Origin: Chamaelirium japonicum
Taxonomy: Eukaryota > Streptophyta > Magnoliopsida > Liliales > Melanthiaceae
Length of the DNA stretch: 64,000 nt
NCBI GenBank assembly: GCA_947650365.1
Contig: OX393552.1
Coordinates: forward strand, 24,147,444-24,211,443
Direction of reading: 5' to 3'
Part shown: in pieces, positions 60,901-64,000 of the stretch
How the letters are laid out: each line of letters starts with the position of its first letter
Position numbering within the stretch: the stretch's first letter is position 1
Translations under genes and position numbers: made by a program
Notes under the pieces: generated by a model
What the model was told of the DNA's origin: nothing
Database searches by the model: none
What the model saw: the letters and a program-made list of their open reading frames with translations, nothing else

Positions 60901-61058
60901 TTATCTTATCCTATGGATTTGATATCAATTCAACGGATGAATGTGTATACCATAAAGTAGATGGTAATAATGTTGTCATTTTATGTTTGTATGTTGACGA
61001 TATTCTAATATTCGGTTCAAACATACAAATCAGAAATGATAGCGCTAGATACCACTAG
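57906..61058 (+). CDS. Ty1/copia gag-pol polyprotein, C-terminally truncated
   Basis: A single open frame of 1050 codons. Gag of the UBN2 type occupies about residues 1-250. A CCHC zinc knuckle follows (C280, C283, H288, C293). The protease active site is WIDTGA with D351. The integrase has a zinc-binding region, first catalytic Asp in HSDVCD (about 536), second D599 in RSDRGGEY and E635 in VAERKNRTL, with 35 residues between the last two as in the family. RT starts at about 850 (CKWVFKKKLRPDGT), has TAFLNGDLNEEIYMDQPEGF and the YVDD box at 1029-1032, and then breaks off. Soon after YVDD, DNA encoding RNase H is joined out of frame, so the frame ends within 20 codons. The first 82% of the polyprotein is intact, so Gag, protease and integrase might still be made. 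Copia proteins act in cytoplasmic virus-like particles and then in the nucleus. Confidence 0.95.
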   Translation: MASPNRETLSAKPEKFDGSNFKRWQNQMRFWLTTLGLMSAIGETAPGVSNGSSQTRRTRASTSQPEPESTSGIPTRTPEEINYHGLHRILGALSDRLYDIYYTIQNPKDLWDTLERKYGLDDAGVKRFKASDFNSFKMVDSKPMNDQIHEFENLVQHLKTNGSTLDETFQIACLIDKLPASWSEFSKHLSHTQGDLTLTQVLNSIRIEEQHRLREKGSSESKPKVNNVEGQPSKPFQKPRHKFQKKPFHPKPKPYTKKPYHSNHNPNHPKDQKKEGVRCCYVCGRTNHMANQCFYKKTAPPPNPRRNGPTPPGSQVNMVTSGAGSSGTAFRSVLFTPEVNMTFQAFDWWIDTGANIHVCPDQSLFSTYQVSGGGAVSMGNNAEAHVLGIGRIDLKLTSEKTLTLRGVHHVPEIRRNLISGSLLVQQGYKLVFESNKVVITKGMNFIGKGFLCDGLFKLNVFNPSSTILNIESSVTWHQRLGHVNYNSIKKLMTLNIIPKSDTRNLDKCEICVEAKQPKKSFKTIDRDSQILELIHSDVCDSGRTSRGGNRYFVTFIDDASKYCHLYLIKTKDEVLSKFKIYRALVENQLDETIKILRSDRGGEYTSNELSEYCDDYGILHEVTAPYTPQSNGVAERKNRTLMNMVNSMLLSSGAPENLWGEALMTACFILNRIPFKHNDLTPYEVWKHRKPNLEYLKVWGCLAKVKIPDNKRKKIGPKTVDAIFIGYASDSNANRFLVFNSEISEIANNTIIEARDASYFENIFPYKTRINTRINTNNQASSSNQVTQIEPEVQLEPEDQIEPVTQTEPRRSKRARVEKVFDDFYALMVENSPSTYTDAMKSIDSPFWKEAIDNEIQSILQNHTWELTNLPPGCKTIGCKWVFKKKLRPDGTIDKFKARLVAKGFTQKPGIDYFDVYSPVARITTIRILIALASIYKLVIHQMDVKTAFLNGDLNEEIYMDQPEGFTAPGQEGKVCKLIRSLYGLKQAPKQWHMKFDEVILSYGFDINSTDECVYHKVDGNNVVILCLYVDDILIFGSNIQIRNDSARYH

Positions 61059-61362
61059 CACAGAAGCAGAATGGCTTCGAGATCTTCTATATGAGATCCC
61101 ACTGATAGAAAAGCCTTTACCGGCTATATCTATCCATTGTGATTGTCGATCATCTATTGATAAATGTAATCAAGAAAACGCTGATGTAAAAATAAATCGA
61201 CATCTGAAAGTGAGACATAGATCTCTCAGATATAAGATGAAAAATCAAATAATTGCCCTAGACTTTGTTAGATCCGAAAAGAATTTGGCGGATCATCTAA
61301 CTAAGGGCTTATCTAGGACAGTGGTCTTAGAATCGTCGAGGGGGATGGGATTAAGCCCATAA
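61036..61362 (+). pseudogene. copia RNase H C-terminal part, out of frame
   Basis: It overlaps the end of gag-pol in another frame. It begins IALDTTSTEAEWLRDLLYEI and continues to HCDCRSSID, KINRHLKVRHRSLRYK and NLADHLTKGLSR, the last third of copia RNase H. Roughly 200 residues or more of RT and RNase H that normally precede it are missing, and the deletion junction falls at about 61025-61040. The ATG is fortuitous; no separate protein is expected. Confidence 0.9.
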
Positions 61363-61921
61363 GAAAAATCACCGCAGTGGGAACCCAACCTCATGGAGGT
61401 TCAATGGATAGAAACAAACTGTAGTAGTGATTGAAAATGAGGAGCACTGAAAAATGCTCCCGTCCCTATGACGTCAGTGCTTATTAAAAGCAAGGGGTAG
61501 GATGAGTTTACAACTCTTAATAAGTCCAAGACCCATGAGGCGGGGTGTCGCCTTGCTCACACCCCTATTAGGACTTACCTATATGTATGTCGTTGTGAGG
61601 CCGCAACTCTGGGACCAGGGCTGCTCCCTAGAAACATACAAGAAAAGATATCTGCGCAAGGCCATTAATAGCGCAACCCGCTTAGAACCATCGAAAACTG
61701 TACTACGTGTACTACTTGTAGAAACCCGATAAATAAAACTGGTTCAAGGCGTAGTCCACCAAGTCCTCACGGATGTATACAACTGTACTAAGTGGAGGTT
61801 CAAACCGGAAGGTACCTACACCTACTGCGTAGTATAAGGAATCCAGCAAAGTCCTTTTACTTTATATTTTGAATTTTTTAAATTATTTAATATTTAGTGG
61901 TTTTAAACACATGTGGGGGAT
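61363..61921 (+). other. 3' untranslated region of the copia element
   Basis: About 560 bp between the end of pol and the 3' LTR. No supported gene. Ends in the polypurine tract ATGTGGGGGA. Confidence 0.75.
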
Positions 61922-63065
61922 TGTTGGGTGTGTGTTTTAAAACCACACAAAGGAATGGGCTTTTAGTCCCATATCGGTAAGGGGAAAAATCCCCTACCAA
62001 CTTAAATAGGATTCCCCACTTCCCCCCACTAGTCATCACACTAGAGGAGGGGCTCCACTAGCCCACACACGCGCGCGCGTGTGTGTGCCGTGCCGAGCCG
62101 AGCCGGGCCGGGCCGGGCTTGGGCTTGGGCATGGGCTGGGCGGCGCGTGTGTGCGCGCCCGCGGACCCGGACACGATAGCACCTCCGAAATGGGCTGGTC
62201 CGCACCTGCCCTATTTTTACTTTTTGCTTTTAAGTCCTCCACTATTTATTATTTACCATTTGGGATACTAGCCGTTACGCGAGAAGCGCTGCATGCTAGC
62301 CGTTACGTACAGGCTCGCTGCGAGCTGTAACGTGCGAGGTTAATGGGCTTAATCGCAGCCCATTAACCTCTCCCCTCTTTCAGCCTCCCATTAACAGCCC
62401 GAGGCCTATATAAGGCCCGGTGCAGCTATGGGATTTACATACTCCGAAAATCGGAATTCCTCCCTGCTTGCTGCCTCTCCCTCTCTCTCATTCTCTCGTG
62501 CCGTGTTGCTGTGGTGCTGCCCCTTTGCTCCGAAGAGACTCCCTCTCTCGGACCAAAGCTTTGCTGCGGTGCTGCCTCCCGGCCTCGAGAAGTCGTCATC
62601 GAGTCGCTGGGTTCCTGAAAGTCTACGAGGTTCGCAAAGCCTTCTTGGAGTCGTGCCGACGAGAAGGAGGTCGCCTGACCGGGGTCGCCGTATCTCCGAG
62701 AACAATTGCCACGAGACCCGCACGAGGGGGGCAATAAGATTCTTGGGACAGTGCCTAGCACGCTTCGACCACAGGCCAGAGTTTCTAACTCTTATTCTGT
62801 CCTAATATTAGATCTAAAATAATTGACTTGCATCTAATAGAGAAATCTAAATAATTAGATTATTTTAGATAGATTATTTCTCCCTTTTAGAAAAGTTCGG
62901 CAAGGTGAATGACGGTTCCATAGAACCCGCTCTGCCTTGGCAAACAATTTCTAAAAGAGATTTGTGACTTGTCCTTGTTTGTGAAAATAATATTTGCTAA
63001 TAAATTTTAATAAGAATTTGATTAAATCCTAAATTTGCTAGTTTAGAACGATTAGATTTCCAACA
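61922..63065 (+). repeat. 3' LTR of the young copia element
   Basis: 1144 bp, nearly identical to 56341-57479. The visible differences are an additional GGGCC-type 5-bp unit, TAATG versus TAACG near 62330, and GAAGT versus GAAAT near 62845. Confidence 0.97.
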
Positions 63066-63178
63066 AGGGATGCATAGGTGCGGTTCGTGGTCCGCAACCG
63101 TCCGATGCACCACTCCATACATCCGATGTACATGGCGAGTGCATCAAACGGCTGCGGACCATGAACCGCACCTAAGCA

Positions 63179-63798
<620 letters not shown>

Positions 63799-64000
63799 GC
63801 CTTGTGCAGTGCTGGGCCGCCATCATAATGGGCGTCCTCTCCGGCAGCATCCCCTGGTACACCATGATGGTGCTCCACAAGAAGATCGGGCTCCTCAAGC
63901 ACGTCGACGACACCATGGCCGTGTTCCACACCCACGCCGTCGCCGGCAGCCTCGGCGGGATCCTCACCGGCTTCTTCGCCGAGCCGCGGCTCAGCCAACT
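63799..64000 (+). CDS. Ammonium transporter, AMT2/AMT3 type, exon 3 (partial)
   Basis: Encodes residues 292-358 and runs off the window. It reads [38 protein letters not shown], then [16 protein letters not shown] and [14 protein letters not shown]. The second pore His of Amt proteins is in THAVAG (H337 in my numbering). Cys296 stands where the family usually has Gly (VQGWAA), and Ala332 where Gly is usual (GVFHTH). G/C-ending codons match exons 1 and 2. The reading frame across both introns is intact, so the gene may be functional despite the 11.6-kb intron. The remaining C-terminus lies outside the window. Confidence 0.94.

Larger units (their letters stand above)
56341..63065 (+). mobile_element. 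Young Ty1/copia retrotransposon, pol-deleted, TSD AGGGA
   Basis: LTRs 56341-57479 and 61922-63065 (TGTTGG...CCAACA), target duplication AGGGA at 56336-56340 and 63066-63070. By eye the LTRs differ by two substitutions and one 5-bp indel, so insertion was very recent. Domain order gag, protease, integrase, RT defines copia. A deletion removes the RT C-terminus and most of RNase H and shifts the frame, so the element depends on others. It lies in AMT intron 2 in the sense direction. No initiator-Met primer site follows the 5' LTR (see 57482-57496). The polypurine tract TGGGGGA (61914-61920) precedes the 3' LTR. Confidence 0.97.

Overview
The window is plant nuclear DNA. Large LTR retrotransposons, Helitrons, a CACTA transposon, hAT and MITE elements and long (TA)n/(CT)n microsatellites make up most of it, and host genes are sparse. 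The GC-rich, G/C-ending codons of the ammonium-transporter exons suggest a monocot; this is inference and I cannot name the species. Only two host genes can be supported: a MIR166 microRNA gene near the left end (hairpin about 4995-5165, + strand) and an AMT2/AMT3-type ammonium transporter (+ strand) with exons at 50080-50667, 51922-52207 and 63799 to beyond the window end.

Layout. 1-3955: microsatellites alternating with at least four different palindromic (foldback) elements. 3956-6504: the MIR166 locus and its surroundings. 6505-7200: a retroposed segment with a 15-bp target duplication. 7201-11440: unique DNA with small MITE-, TRIM- and hAT-like elements. 11441-15048: two tandem Helitron-like repeats, one carrying a MITE and the other a solo LTR; each copy supplies the other's empty site. 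15049-48939: a chain of Helitron-like elements. One of them is split by a 5S-derived Cassandra cluster, which is split by a Ty1/copia element (TSD CTTGG), which is split by a LARD-like LTR element with 4-kb LTRs (TSD CATGC), which is split by a 6.6-kb CACTA element (TSD AGT) holding about 20 copies of a 181-bp satellite. 48940-64000: the AMT locus.

The AMT gene has a TCP-type GTGGGCCCAC palindrome and a TATA box just downstream of a MITE, a short 5' leader made almost wholly of (GA)n, a 1.25-kb first intron and an 11.6-kb second intron. Intron 2 holds a TRIM interrupted by an hAT element (8-bp TSD, transposase C-terminal remnant), microsatellite-embedded palindromes, and a very young 6.7-kb Ty1/copia element. 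The two LTRs of that element differ by about two substitutions and one 5-bp indel, yet its pol is internally deleted. It has no recognisable initiator-Met primer site; the sequence 2 bp after its 5' LTR is instead perfectly complementary over 15 bp to a segment inside its own LTR, which raises the possibility of self-priming.

The observations I would follow first are: the possible self-primer; the family of palindromic elements whose ends run into (GA/CT)n and (TA)n tracts; the satellite array captured in the CACTA element; the head-to-head Cassandra 5S hairpin; and the MIR166 locus.
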